Origin: Akkermansiaceae bacterium UBA1518 | GTDB lineage: Bacteria > Verrucomicrobiota > Verrucomicrobiia > Verrucomicrobiales > Akkermansiaceae | DNA: 39,584 nucleotides | NCBI GenBank assembly: GCA_002323895.1 | Contig: DCQM01000106.1 | Location: 1-39,584, forward strand | Reading direction: 5' to 3' | Part shown: positions 8,365-16,396 of the stretch, piece by piece | Position numbering within the stretch: position 1 is the stretch's first letter | How the letters are laid out: every line of letters starts with the position of its first letter | The notes under the pieces: generated by a model | The model's database searches: none | Told to the model about the DNA's origin: nothing | The model's input: the letters and a program-made list of their open reading frames with translations, nothing else | Position numbers and translations under genes: made by a program

Positions 8365-10803
8365 ATGCGATCGTTCCTGCTCACTGCATTCGCCATTTTA
8401 CCGCTCCATGCCGATTGGATTGAACTATTCGACGGAAAATCGACTAACGGTTGGCTTCCGCGCGCAGAAGTCGAGCAATTCGAGGCCATTAACGGTGAAC
8501 TTCATCTTCTCTCGAAGACTAATGTATGGGTCACCTCCAAGATTAAAATGGATGATTTCGAAGTTGAACTAGAGGTGTTTCTCCCCAAGGAACCTGGATT
8601 TAATTCCGGCCTCGCATTCCGTTGTTCGGGAGCAAAAGGAAAACCGAAAGGCTATCAAATTGAGATCGATCGAAAGGCTCCCGGTGGGATTTACGGAATT
8701 GGGCTTGGTGGCTGGCTTACAAAGCAGAAGGGCATCCTTAAGGAAGACCAATGGAATCATTTCCGCGTGATCGCTCAAGGAAATCGCATTGAGACCTTCG
8801 TTAACGGAAGCCCCGTCGCCGATATTCGTGAGAGCAAACAACTTAAAGGCTACTTCGGAATTCAGCATCACGGCAAAGGGGGTGTTGTGAAATTCCGGAA
8901 AATTCGGGCCCGCAAGCTTGAATCTAAAACGTCAACTCTTGAGCAACCCAACATCCTCTGGATCGTCGCCGAGGATCTCAGCCCCGCTCTCGGTTGCTAT
9001 GGCCACCCAGATGCTCGCACCCCAAATCTTGATGCCTTCGCGAAGGAAAGCATTCTCTTTACCCATGCCTTTGCAGCTTACCCGGTCTGCTCTCCTTCGC
9101 GCTCCTGCCTCATCACCGGGATGTATCCTTCCACGACTGGAACCGGCCAAATGCGATCTGCTTTCCCACTCCCCCAGGGAGTAACAGGTTTCCCACAATA
9201 CCTTCGCGAAGCTGGTTACCACACGACTAATAATGTCAAAACTGACTATAACTCCGCAGATGCAGAACGACTCACCAAAAATTCGTGGGTTGAATCAAGC
9301 TCAAAGGCCCACTGGCGGACGCGCAAAAAAGGCCAGCCTTTCTTTGCGGTTTTTAACGATATGACCACCCACCAGTCGCGCACTATGGTATGGCCTTACT
9401 CCGTATTTAAAAAGGAAATCCAAGGGGCGCTTTCTCCCGACGAAATTCACAAACCAAATCAAGTTCAAGTTCCCACTTACTATCCTAACACTTCGCTAAT
9501 CCGACGAGAACTTGCGCGGTTCCATGACTGCGTCACCGTGATGGACCGGAATACTGGAAGGATTCTTGCTGAGCTGGAAAAGGACGGCCTTGCCGAAGAC
9601 ACGATCGTTTTCTTCTATTCCGACCACGGCTCGGGGATGCCACGTCACAAGCGACTTCTCACCGATTCAGGAATGCGAGTCCCACTCATGGTTAGAGTGC
9701 CTAAAAAATGGCAACACCTTGTCCCCGGGTCCGAAAATCGCAGCAGTAAAAATAACAAACTAGTATCTTTTGTCGACTTCGCACCAACCGTGCTCGCGCT
9801 TTGCGGGATTGATGCCCCGACCTACATGCAGGGGCACAACTTCCTCAATCAAAAAAACAACCGTGAATGGATTTATGGTGCACGTGACCGGGTCGACGAG
9901 GTCTTCGACTGCTCCCGTTCGGTTCGCAACAACCGCTGGCTATACATCCGAAATTATCACCCATTTCTTGGTTGGAACCAGCCTTCGGTTTTCTCAGACC
10001 TAGGTGAAATCCGGAATGAAATTACCAATTATTCATTTAATACTAAGACGCGCCTTTCAAGCGAACAAACTCATTACATCTCACCACAGCGGGCTCCTGT
10101 TGAGTTTTATGATTGCGTCTCCGACCCCGAGAACACCCGTAACCTTGCTCTCGAAAAATTGAGTCCCCTTCAGCAGATCTCACTCAAAAAAGCCCAACAA
10201 GCCCTAAAAAGAATCCGTAAGAAAACTCGAGACGTAGGATGCCTACCTGAAGGAGTCATGGCTGACTTGGTTGAGAAAAATGGAGAATCGATTGCAGATC
10301 TTGCTCGGAACGAAAAGCTCGAGCTTGATCAAGTTTGGAATGTCGCTGATTCGGTTGGGGTAGACAGTAAATCCGCTCTTAAATTTTTTGGGTCCAACGA
10401 TCCCTCAATCAATTTTTGGGTAATTAATGCCCTCAAAGCCTCTTCCCCTAATCACAAACATAAAGATGATGCCTTCCGCTACCTAGGTCAAACAAGGAGC
10501 GCTGAAGCCAGTATCGAAGCTGCCGCTTGGCTTGCCACAGAAAGTCGCTACTCGAAAAAAGCCCTGAAGGTTCTTATCAACGAATTGGAAAACCCAAGCT
10601 GGCCTGTCGCACTCCGTGCCTGCCGTGCGATCGAACTCCTTGGTTTACAGGCCAAGCAAGCTGTCCCCACAATGAAAAAAATTTACGCCCTTAACCGCCA
10701 CAAGAAAGGCGACGCTGCGCTCTTCCTCGCTTTCTCATCTGGCGCCTTTCTCAAAAAGCTCGGCGAGAAAACCGAAGCTTGGGACTTTACTCCCAAACGC
10801 TGA
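8365..10803 (+). CDS. DUF1080-sulfatase fusion with C-terminal helical-repeat region
   Basis: Secreted three-part enzyme of 812 residues. A short signal peptide (SFLLTAFAILPLHA) leads into a DUF1080 domain (about 17-185; IELFDGKSTNGW to VVKFRKIRARKLE). A type I sulfatase domain follows (about 193-620). The sulfatase core CSPSR places the Cys to be converted to formylglycine at residue 242; metal-site segments include AEDLSP (Glu203-Asp204, where many sulfatases have Asp-Asp) and SDHGSGMPRHKR (Asp420-His421). The SGMPRHKR segment recalls heparan-N-sulfatase-like members, a tentative link. The last 170 residues look like HEAT-type helical repeats (SKKALKVLINELENPSWPVALRACRAIELLG). GGTGAG lies upstream of the ATG. 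It would remove sulfate groups from a glycan, with the DUF1080 part binding or hydrolysing a sugar. Maturation would need an anSME or FGE enzyme encoded elsewhere. Confidence 0.88.
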   Translation: MRSFLLTAFAILPLHADWIELFDGKSTNGWLPRAEVEQFEAINGELHLLSKTNVWVTSKIKMDDFEVELEVFLPKEPGFNSGLAFRCSGAKGKPKGYQIEIDRKAPGGIYGIGLGGWLTKQKGILKEDQWNHFRVIAQGNRIETFVNGSPVADIRESKQLKGYFGIQHHGKGGVVKFRKIRARKLESKTSTLEQPNILWIVAEDLSPALGCYGHPDARTPNLDAFAKESILFTHAFAAYPVCSPSRSCLITGMYPSTTGTGQMRSAFPLPQGVTGFPQYLREAGYHTTNNVKTDYNSADAERLTKNSWVESSSKAHWRTRKKGQPFFAVFNDMTTHQSRTMVWPYSVFKKEIQGALSPDEIHKPNQVQVPTYYPNTSLIRRELARFHDCVTVMDRNTGRILAELEKDGLAEDTIVFFYSDHGSGMPRHKRLLTDSGMRVPLMVRVPKKWQHLVPGSENRSSKNNKLVSFVDFAPTVLALCGIDAPTYMQGHNFLNQKNNREWIYGARDRVDEVFDCSRSVRNNRWLYIRNYHPFLGWNQPSVFSDLGEIRNEITNYSFNTKTRLSSEQTHYISPQRAPVEFYDCVSDPENTRNLALEKLSPLQQISLKKAQQALKRIRKKTRDVGCLPEGVMADLVEKNGESIADLARNEKLELDQVWNVADSVGVDSKSALKFFGSNDPSINFWVINALKASSPNHKHKDDAFRYLGQTRSAEASIEAAAWLATESRYSKKALKVLINELENPSWPVALRACRAIELLGLQAKQAVPTMKKIYALNRHKKGDAALFLAFSSGAFLKKLGEKTEAWDFTPKR

Positions 10804-10898
10804 AAAACGTTTTATCTTTAAGGTGTAGAATTACAGTCTGGATTCACGTATCCCAGCAGACGAAATGGCCTAACATTTTATCGGGACAAATCTTGACC

Positions 10899-10916
10899 GC
10901 CGCCAGAAAAAGCGGC
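10899..10916. terminator. short GC hairpin between convergent genes
   Basis: GCCGC (10899-10903) and GCGGC (10912-10916) pair around an A-rich loop between the convergent sulfatase-fusion and protease genes. No T-tract follows on either strand, so it is at best a weak terminator. Confidence 0.2.
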
Positions 10917-10965
10917 CTATCCTGAGCTCTAAGATTTGACCCTGATTTCCGCTTCGCTTCTCCAA

Positions 10966-12270
10966 CTAATTCGACGAACCCATCGTGATTCTAAGCCGGT
11001 AGAAAAGGGATCCATTTTGCGCGGGTGTTCGAGTTAAAGAGCGAGTTTGTACTCCAGCTGGATTATCCCGAACAATTGAGATCTCCGTTAGCTCACCAGC
11101 CGGAACCCAGTTGTCTAAGTCGATCGAGGATTCCAGCACCGAGCTAAGGTGTCGCCCTCCCAAATCCAACGACTCTACTAGGACGAAGGAGTGGGAACCG
11201 TCTGGAAGATAATCAATCGTCATTGGCCCTACCCCTGTGCTCCCATCACTCGGGTCAGAACCAGCAAGATATTCCTCGAGATTGGAAAACCCATCGTGAT
11301 CGGGATCATCAGCAAATCCCGAGGGGGAGATCCCTACAGCCTCGAGCCAATTGTCAAACTTCTCAGCTGGACTCAGATCCTTCCATTCAATGGCAGGGTC
11401 AATAAGTGCCTGAATTTCCTCGGCACGATCACTGATTCGCGAACCATAACCATTGGTCTGACGATAGAAGCGAAGATCAGATGGATCTTCAGATTCACCA
11501 AAAGTCGGAATCAAGTCCCATCCAGAATCGTCGTTACCAAGAGAGAGACCACCTGCATCGTAGAACACTCCGTTGAAGCGATTTTGATTCGAAGGAATCG
11601 CGGAAGATGAATAAGAAGCATCCACCGAAAAGGTGACCGCAGCCAACTTCCAAATTGGGCCATCTTTGATAAACCAACCCCCACCCGAGTCGCGAGGGGA
11701 GACAATTGCCTCATCCTCGCCCAAGACATCTGAAAAATCAAAATGTAGAAGTTCATTCCCTTCGACATCTACGGAACCACCCACCTCATTACGGCCCCAT
11801 CGAGATTTTTGCGTCGCATAAGCCCCCCACTTCCAACCTCTCCCTACGACTTCCTCGTCACGATCAATACCCCGCCCGTGAACAACCATTTCTTTGCCGA
11901 CCTCATCAGACTTAGTGTAGAGTAAGGCGTAGTCATCGAAGGTTTCCCAAATCTCAAAAATCTGTAGATCAGAATCCCCGATCCTCACCGGAGCTCCTTT
12001 TATCGCAAAAGTCTTGAGCTCAACTCCGTTAAAAAAGGCCTGCTGCGTCACCTGCTCCTCACTGCTACCTAGATGATCGGCGGTAATGAAATGTTTGGGC
12101 GAAATGATGGTGGCATGCGAAGTCAAATATCGCAGCTGATGCTGCCAACCACTCCCTGCATAATCACCTGTCGGCGCGGTGCGTGTGTTCGGGGCAGGGC
12201 TTAAACCATCTCGGAAAATCAACCCACTCGCCGGAAGGAATCCGATCGCCAATAACAACATTACTTTCAC
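10966..12270 (-). CDS. secreted trypsin-like serine protease with Asp-rich linker and C-terminal domain
   Basis: Probable extracellular chymotrypsin-fold protease of 434 residues. The start is uncertain: GTG at 12270 gives the better signal peptide (KVMLLLAIGFLPASG, with a charged residue), and ATG at 12261 is the alternative. The longest frame runs back into the RNase H gene and is implausible there. The triad can be traced as His66 (FITADHL), Asp113 (DDYALL) and Ser195 (RDSGGGW). The Ala-Asp-His spelling differs from the usual Ala-Ala-His-Cys. Around residue 345 lies a DDPDHDGFSNLEEYLAGSDP segment, like the calcium-binding type-3-like linkers common in secreted verrucomicrobial proteins, followed by a beta-rich tail. 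It lies 58 bp downstream of the RNase H gene on the same strand. The substrate is unknown. Confidence 0.7.
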   Translation of the reverse strand: MKVMLLLAIGFLPASGLIFRDGLSPAPNTRTAPTGDYAGSGWQHQLRYLTSHATIISPKHFITADHLGSSEEQVTQQAFFNGVELKTFAIKGAPVRIGDSDLQIFEIWETFDDYALLYTKSDEVGKEMVVHGRGIDRDEEVVGRGWKWGAYATQKSRWGRNEVGGSVDVEGNELLHFDFSDVLGEDEAIVSPRDSGGGWFIKDGPIWKLAAVTFSVDASYSSSAIPSNQNRFNGVFYDAGGLSLGNDDSGWDLIPTFGESEDPSDLRFYRQTNGYGSRISDRAEEIQALIDPAIEWKDLSPAEKFDNWLEAVGISPSGFADDPDHDGFSNLEEYLAGSDPSDGSTGVGPMTIDYLPDGSHSFVLVESLDLGGRHLSSVLESSIDLDNWVPAGELTEISIVRDNPAGVQTRSLTRTPAQNGSLFYRLRITMGSSN

Positions 12271-12328
12271 GCTAAGGTAAAATAGCCTTAATTCGCTTTG
12301 CTGTCGCCACAAAATTAAAAAATACACC

Positions 12329-12823
12329 CTAGCCGAATAACTCTGGATCCTGAGCTTGTTGAGCAAGATAGCCCGAGTCTTCGATAAATTTCCCAGCGTC
12401 AATTGCCTCATGCACCAAGGCATCACAACGCTCATTGAATGTGTTGCCAGAGTGACCCTTGACCCACTTCCAAGCGATAGTGTGCCCTCCAGTCTCTTGA
12501 TCAAGCTGCTCCCAAAGATCACGATTCAGCACTGGTTTTTTATCCGATTTTATCCACCCACGCTTCTTCCAACCGCCCAGCCACCCTTTGGTCATCGCAT
12601 CGACGAGATATTTAGAATCCGAATACAAAGTGATCGCGCACGGCTCCTTAAGAATTCCTAGCGACGCGATCGCCGCCATAAGCTCCATGCGATTATTAGT
12701 GGTATGATCAAACGCCCCTTTCAGCTCCTTACAATGCTGGCCAAAAATGACGACTGCCCCAAATCCCCCCGGCCCAGGATTTCCGCGGGCTCCTCCATCT
12801 GTGTATATTTCAACCCTTTTCAT
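12329..12823 (-). CDS. rnhA: ribonuclease HI
   Basis: Cytoplasmic endonuclease that cuts the RNA strand of RNA-DNA hybrids, for example R-loops and replication primers. It has 164 residues, close to the family's usual 155. The four metal-binding acids are present: Asp9 (YTDGG), Glu47 (RMELMA), Asp69 (YSDSKY) and Asp134 (NERCDALV), with the catalytic-loop His124 in KGHSGN. The GWKKRGW segment is the basic protrusion that grips the hybrid in the E. coli-type enzyme. Its ATG overlaps the stop of the upstream YcxB-like gene in an ATGA arrangement, so the two are probably translationally coupled. Confidence 0.96.
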   Translation of the reverse strand: MKRVEIYTDGGARGNPGPGGFGAVVIFGQHCKELKGAFDHTTNNRMELMAAIASLGILKEPCAITLYSDSKYLVDAMTKGWLGGWKKRGWIKSDKKPVLNRDLWEQLDQETGGHTIAWKWVKGHSGNTFNERCDALVHEAIDAGKFIEDSGYLAQQAQDPELFG

Positions 12824-13311
12824 AAAGCAGAAATCTTAGTCTCACACATTTTGCTCACGGCCTCAAAATCCTCTTGCGAAGAAAAGGCCGACTTCGGTAA
12901 AATGAAATATTGATCCTTCTGCAGATAGAGCAAAATTCCCTTGGGAGACAAGTAGCGGTCTTCAAATTCTCGCCATTTAAGGGTCTTCTCGTGACCCCTT
13001 GATTCCTGATGGACCACTTTATTGGAAAAAGTCCAAGTCAGCATCTGACCCGCCTCAGGTGAAGACTTGGAGCTATGGATAAGGCGGTATTGCCAGAAGG
13101 TTTTCCGCATAAAAAGCAACGGGCCAACGAGAATGCAAAGAAAACCAAAGGTCAGCTCACCAAGAAAGAGAAGAAGTGCTCCGATTGGAACTAAAATGAG
13201 ATAGAAATATCGAAACATCAGGAAAATTGGATGGCGATTCCGCATATGCATCGCCGAACCCAATTTGAGGGTCTTAACGTCAAATCGACTTGTTGCTTGA
13301 TAATCAATCAT
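12820..13311 (-). CDS. YcxB-like membrane protein
   Basis: Small membrane protein of 163 residues. The ATG at 13311 is chosen because GGAG lies just upstream and the longer frame would run into the divergent gene. The N-terminal third is soluble, two membrane spans follow at about residues 28-50 and 52-68, and the C-terminal part is a beta-rich cytoplasmic domain (LKWREFEDRYLSPKGILLYLQKDQYFILPKSAF) typical of the YcxB-like family (PF14317). The family has no known biochemical role. Its TGA overlaps the rnhA ATG, so it heads a two-gene unit with RNase HI, probably by co-transcription rather than shared function. Confidence 0.65.
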   Translation of the reverse strand: MIDYQATSRFDVKTLKLGSAMHMRNRHPIFLMFRYFYLILVPIGALLLFLGELTFGFLCILVGPLLFMRKTFWQYRLIHSSKSSPEAGQMLTWTFSNKVVHQESRGHEKTLKWREFEDRYLSPKGILLYLQKDQYFILPKSAFSSQEDFEAVSKMCETKISAL

Positions 13312-13381
13312 CTGCTCCGCTAGCCATAGCGCCTTCCTTTGCGCTGGACAAGACCGTGATCTCCATGACTTTGTAGGGCAA

Positions 13382-14251
13382 ATGAAAAAATTCCTTCCAA
13401 AGTTATTGTTATTGCTAATGACACTAAGCACTTCGCTTACTGGACAAGAGGCTTGGATCCTCGAAATGCCTAACAAATTCAGTGACTACCTCATCAAGAA
13501 ATCAGTCGCAGAGGAGCATGACACCGTTGCTGGAATCATCGAGAAGCTCCCGAGTCTTGTCACAAAAAAACAAATCCGCGAAGTCGACTTAATCAAATGG
13601 AATGCCGAGGGAGGGAAAATTAATCAAAAGCGGGAAATTAACGATGGTGGACGCATCTTCAAAGCCGGCGCACGTTATTACTCAATCAGCGGCCAAAAAC
13701 CGGATTTTCGAAAAATCAAAATTATTGATATTCCCACCAAGCCCAATCTCGAATTGAGTGCTTACGGATTTCTTCCGCGAGCCTGGACTCCAACCTTTGC
13801 CCACCGCAAAGGTGAGCTTACCCTTCTTATTTTAGAGCGTGATACCAATTCACCCACCGCGACCGTTTCCCTCAAGAACATGCGGCAGATCGAATTCGAC
13901 GCCGGCGAAGCGAAGGAAAGCGTCTCTTGGTATTCGGCTGACCCGCTCGACACCAAAGAACTCTCATACTCATCCGCAATTGCTTTGGCAGCGAATCCCA
14001 AGATTAAGTTCATCACCCGAATTTTCTCGGAAGTGAAAAAAGAAGGAGATTCTCTCCTTCGGATTGAAGCCAGCAGTGGTAGTCCCACCGCCACCGAATC
14101 AATCGCGCTTCACCACAACGAAGTAAAATTTGAAGGACATAGCGAAACCACTGGCCCTCTCAAAAAAGAGACGATCAAAATTACTGATAAATCCTACACC
14201 AAGGACGGTGAGGCTGGTGCCTGGACGCTCAATCTTACGAGCGGTAAATAG
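13382..14251 (+). CDS. secreted protein of unknown function
   Basis: I do not recognise a family. The 289-residue product starts with a clear signal peptide (KKFLPKLLLLLMTLSTSLTG) and the ATG follows AGGG. The mature part begins QEAWILEMPNKFSDYLIKKSVAEEHDT and is rich in short beta-strand-like stretches and charged residues, with no Cys and no repeat that I can see. It is divergent from the YcxB-like gene, with only 70 bp between starts, and convergent with the citrate synthase gene. It is likely periplasmic or outer-membrane associated. Confidence 0.65.
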   Translation: MKKFLPKLLLLLMTLSTSLTGQEAWILEMPNKFSDYLIKKSVAEEHDTVAGIIEKLPSLVTKKQIREVDLIKWNAEGGKINQKREINDGGRIFKAGARYYSISGQKPDFRKIKIIDIPTKPNLELSAYGFLPRAWTPTFAHRKGELTLLILERDTNSPTATVSLKNMRQIEFDAGEAKESVSWYSADPLDTKELSYSSAIALAANPKIKFITRIFSEVKKEGDSLLRIEASSGSPTATESIALHHNEVKFEGHSETTGPLKKETIKITDKSYTKDGEAGAWTLNLTSGK

Positions 14252-14343
14252 CCCAGCCACCCGCTTACAATTAATTAAGAATCGTAGTTTTAAAGCGAGT
14301 CAACACTCCCGAATTATGATTCTAAGAAGCTAGCATATCGCTT

Positions 14344-15474
14344 TTAACGTTCTTCAATCGGAACGACTTTCGAAAGCTCACTTGGTCCAACATACTTGGT
14401 GAGCGGGCGGTAGAGACGATTATCCTCGAGCTGCTCAAGAACCTGTGCAGTCCAACCGGCCATGCGTGAAATTGCAAAGATCGGAGTAAAGAGATCGGTC
14501 GGAATATCGAGAGAATAGTAGACGGTCGCGGAATAAAAATCGACGTTGGCATTCAACCCCTTTCGCTCGCGCATCATAGTGGCAATCCGCTCGGACATGT
14601 CGATCCACTTGGTCTCGCCCAATTCCTCGGTAAGCTTGATCGCCATTCTCTGAAGATGAGGAGCGCGGGGATCGAGCACCTTGTAGACGCGGTGGCCGAT
14701 TCCCATGATTTTCTTTTTATTCTCTAGGCAGTCCTCAACGTAGGCATCGACCTTATCAAGGCTCCCGATTTCCTGAAGCATCTTGATCACGCCCTCGTTG
14801 GCACCTCCATGAAGAGGGCCTTTGAGCGTTCCAACAGCCGAGGTCATCGCGGAATAAAAATCGGAAAGAGTAGCAACAGTCACACGAGCCGAGAATGTCG
14901 AAGCATTCATGCCATGGTCGGCGTGAAGAATATAAGCAATATCAAGAGTCTTGGTCGCAGCCTCGGAAGGCTCCTCTCCAGTAATGAGATAGAGGAAGTG
15001 GCCTGCCTCGGAAAGATCATCGCGCACAGGCGGTAAATCCAACCCCTGACGGGCACGGTGGTAGTAAGCGACAATAACCGAAGTCTGAGCACAGAGGGAA
15101 ATAGCAACCTCACGGTTGGCATCTTGATCCGGCTCGCCAATCCCGGCACGTTTATCAAAAAGCCCCAACATAGAAACTCCGGTCCGGAGCACGTCCATTG
15201 GATTTGCGTCTTTCGGAGCTGATTTCAAGAAATCAATGACGCCCTGAGGAATTTCACGATTCGTGCGAAGAGATCTTTCGAAATCAGCTAACTCGCTTGT
15301 ATTTGGTAACTTACCGAAGTGTAGAAGATAAGTAGTCTCCTCGAAACTGCAATTCTGGACCAACTCATCGATAGAATAACCTAGGTAAGAAAGGCGGCCA
15401 TCGAGACCTTCGACGTTTGAAAGTGCGGATTCATTGGCAATAACTCCTTCGAGACCTTTGGCGTAATCAGACAT
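14344..15474 (-). CDS. gltA: citrate synthase
   Basis: Condenses acetyl-CoA with oxaloacetate to start the TCA cycle. The product is 376 residues, the short form common in Gram-positive and many other bacteria. The ATG at 15474 gives the normal N-terminus (SDYAKGLEGVIANESALSNV); the frame extends 24 codons upstream without family similarity. Catalytic residues are His222 (GPLHGGANEG), His261 (GIGHRVYK) and Asp312 (NVDFYSATVYY), with HADHGMNAS at 184-192. A methylcitrate synthase cannot be excluded from sequence alone, but no prpB/prpD neighbour is present. The gene stands alone, divergent from tsaB, and has no obvious Shine-Dalgarno sequence. Confidence 0.94.
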   Translation of the reverse strand: MSDYAKGLEGVIANESALSNVEGLDGRLSYLGYSIDELVQNCSFEETTYLLHFGKLPNTSELADFERSLRTNREIPQGVIDFLKSAPKDANPMDVLRTGVSMLGLFDKRAGIGEPDQDANREVAISLCAQTSVIVAYYHRARQGLDLPPVRDDLSEAGHFLYLITGEEPSEAATKTLDIAYILHADHGMNASTFSARVTVATLSDFYSAMTSAVGTLKGPLHGGANEGVIKMLQEIGSLDKVDAYVEDCLENKKKIMGIGHRVYKVLDPRAPHLQRMAIKLTEELGETKWIDMSERIATMMRERKGLNANVDFYSATVYYSLDIPTDLFTPIFAISRMAGWTAQVLEQLEDNRLYRPLTKYVGPSELSKVVPIEER

Positions 15475-15593
15475 AAAATAGAAATGGTGAAAGTTAGGGA
15501 CAGAGCAATAGTGCCCCTCACAATAGTTCGCAAGGGTTTCCCGCAAAGATTGTTTGAGTTTTTTAGTTAGAGAAAATTAACTGTCTTCCGAAG

Positions 15594-16250
15594 ATGGCGA
15601 TGACAAAGAACCACACAATCCTCGTCCTAGAAACGAGTGTTGCCCAAGCTACCATGATCCTGGCCAACGAAAGTGGCATTCTTTCCCAGAAATCCTTTCG
15701 GAGCGAGCGATCTCAGGAATGTGATCTTTTCACTCCCCTGCTAGATCTGCTGAGTAAACTCCCCTCCGATGAAAAACTTTCCGCTGTCGTCGTCGGTATT
15801 GGCCCCGGATCCTATAACGGAACACGGGTGGGTATTGCAACAGCTCAGGCGATCGCTCAAGTCCACGGATGCCGGGTCGCTGGTCTCTGCTCGTTCGAGG
15901 GAGTTCCCGAAGCGTTTCTTAACGAAATGATCTGGGCCGTGGGAGATGCGCGGCGGGACTCCTATTTTCTCATGCCGGTCCAAAATGGTCGGGCTCTCCC
16001 CCCCCCTAAGCTCCTTGATAGAGAAGAATTTTCTAGATTACTAGGTCAGTGCGAAGGACCCAAAGTCACATTTGAACCACTCCAGCGCCTTCCCGAGAAT
16101 ATCGATTGCCTAGAAAGTCATTCAGATGCCGAAGGGCTTCTCAAGTCGTGGCTCGCACGCTCGCCGGAAGAGCAGGAAGATCTACTAAACATGCCAGTCG
16201 AAGCTTTTTACCTTCGCCCACCACATATCACGAAATCCAAAAAAAAGTGA
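15594..16250 (+). CDS. tsaB: tRNA threonylcarbamoyladenosine biosynthesis protein TsaB
   Basis: Non-catalytic partner of TsaD in making the t6A37 modification of ANN-decoding tRNAs. The 218-residue product has the ASKHA-fold opening (ILVLETSVAQATMIL) and the TsaB signature GPGSYNGTRVGIATAQA around residues 72-88, in place of the more usual GPGSFTGLRIG. As expected for TsaB, the C-terminal half is short and divergent compared with TsaD. The ATG at 15600 is a possible alternative start two codons in. It is divergent from gltA across 119 bp. No other t6A gene is visible in the window. Confidence 0.9.
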   Translation: MAMTKNHTILVLETSVAQATMILANESGILSQKSFRSERSQECDLFTPLLDLLSKLPSDEKLSAVVVGIGPGSYNGTRVGIATAQAIAQVHGCRVAGLCSFEGVPEAFLNEMIWAVGDARRDSYFLMPVQNGRALPPPKLLDREEFSRLLGQCEGPKVTFEPLQRLPENIDCLESHSDAEGLLKSWLARSPEEQEDLLNMPVEAFYLRPPHITKSKKK

Positions 16251-16294
16251 AACGGCTAACTCCTCATCAAAACAAACAATAGGATGCCCCTAAA

Positions 16295-16328
16295 AATCAG
16301 GTTGGCCTGCGGAGCTCAAAACCTGATT
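16295..16328. repeat. perfect 9-bp inverted repeat between tsaB and the PHP gene
   Basis: AATCAGGTT (16295-16303) and AACCTGATT (16320-16328) are exact reverse complements around a 16-base loop. It lies 45 bp after the tsaB stop and about 70 bp before the PHP-protein start. Only ATTGTT follows on the plus strand, so as a tsaB terminator it would be weak. An operator for the next gene is the other reading. Confidence 0.35.
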
Positions 16329-16396
16329 GTTACCACGCAACTTCACGAATTCATTCGTAACTCAACTCCTTATTTTATACGGAGTGAGAATCTTCG

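Noticed and set aside
12271..12522. 5' extension of the protease frame into the RNase H gene
   Set aside because: It would overlap rnhA by nearly 200 bases in another frame, and the signal peptide begins at 12270 or 12261.
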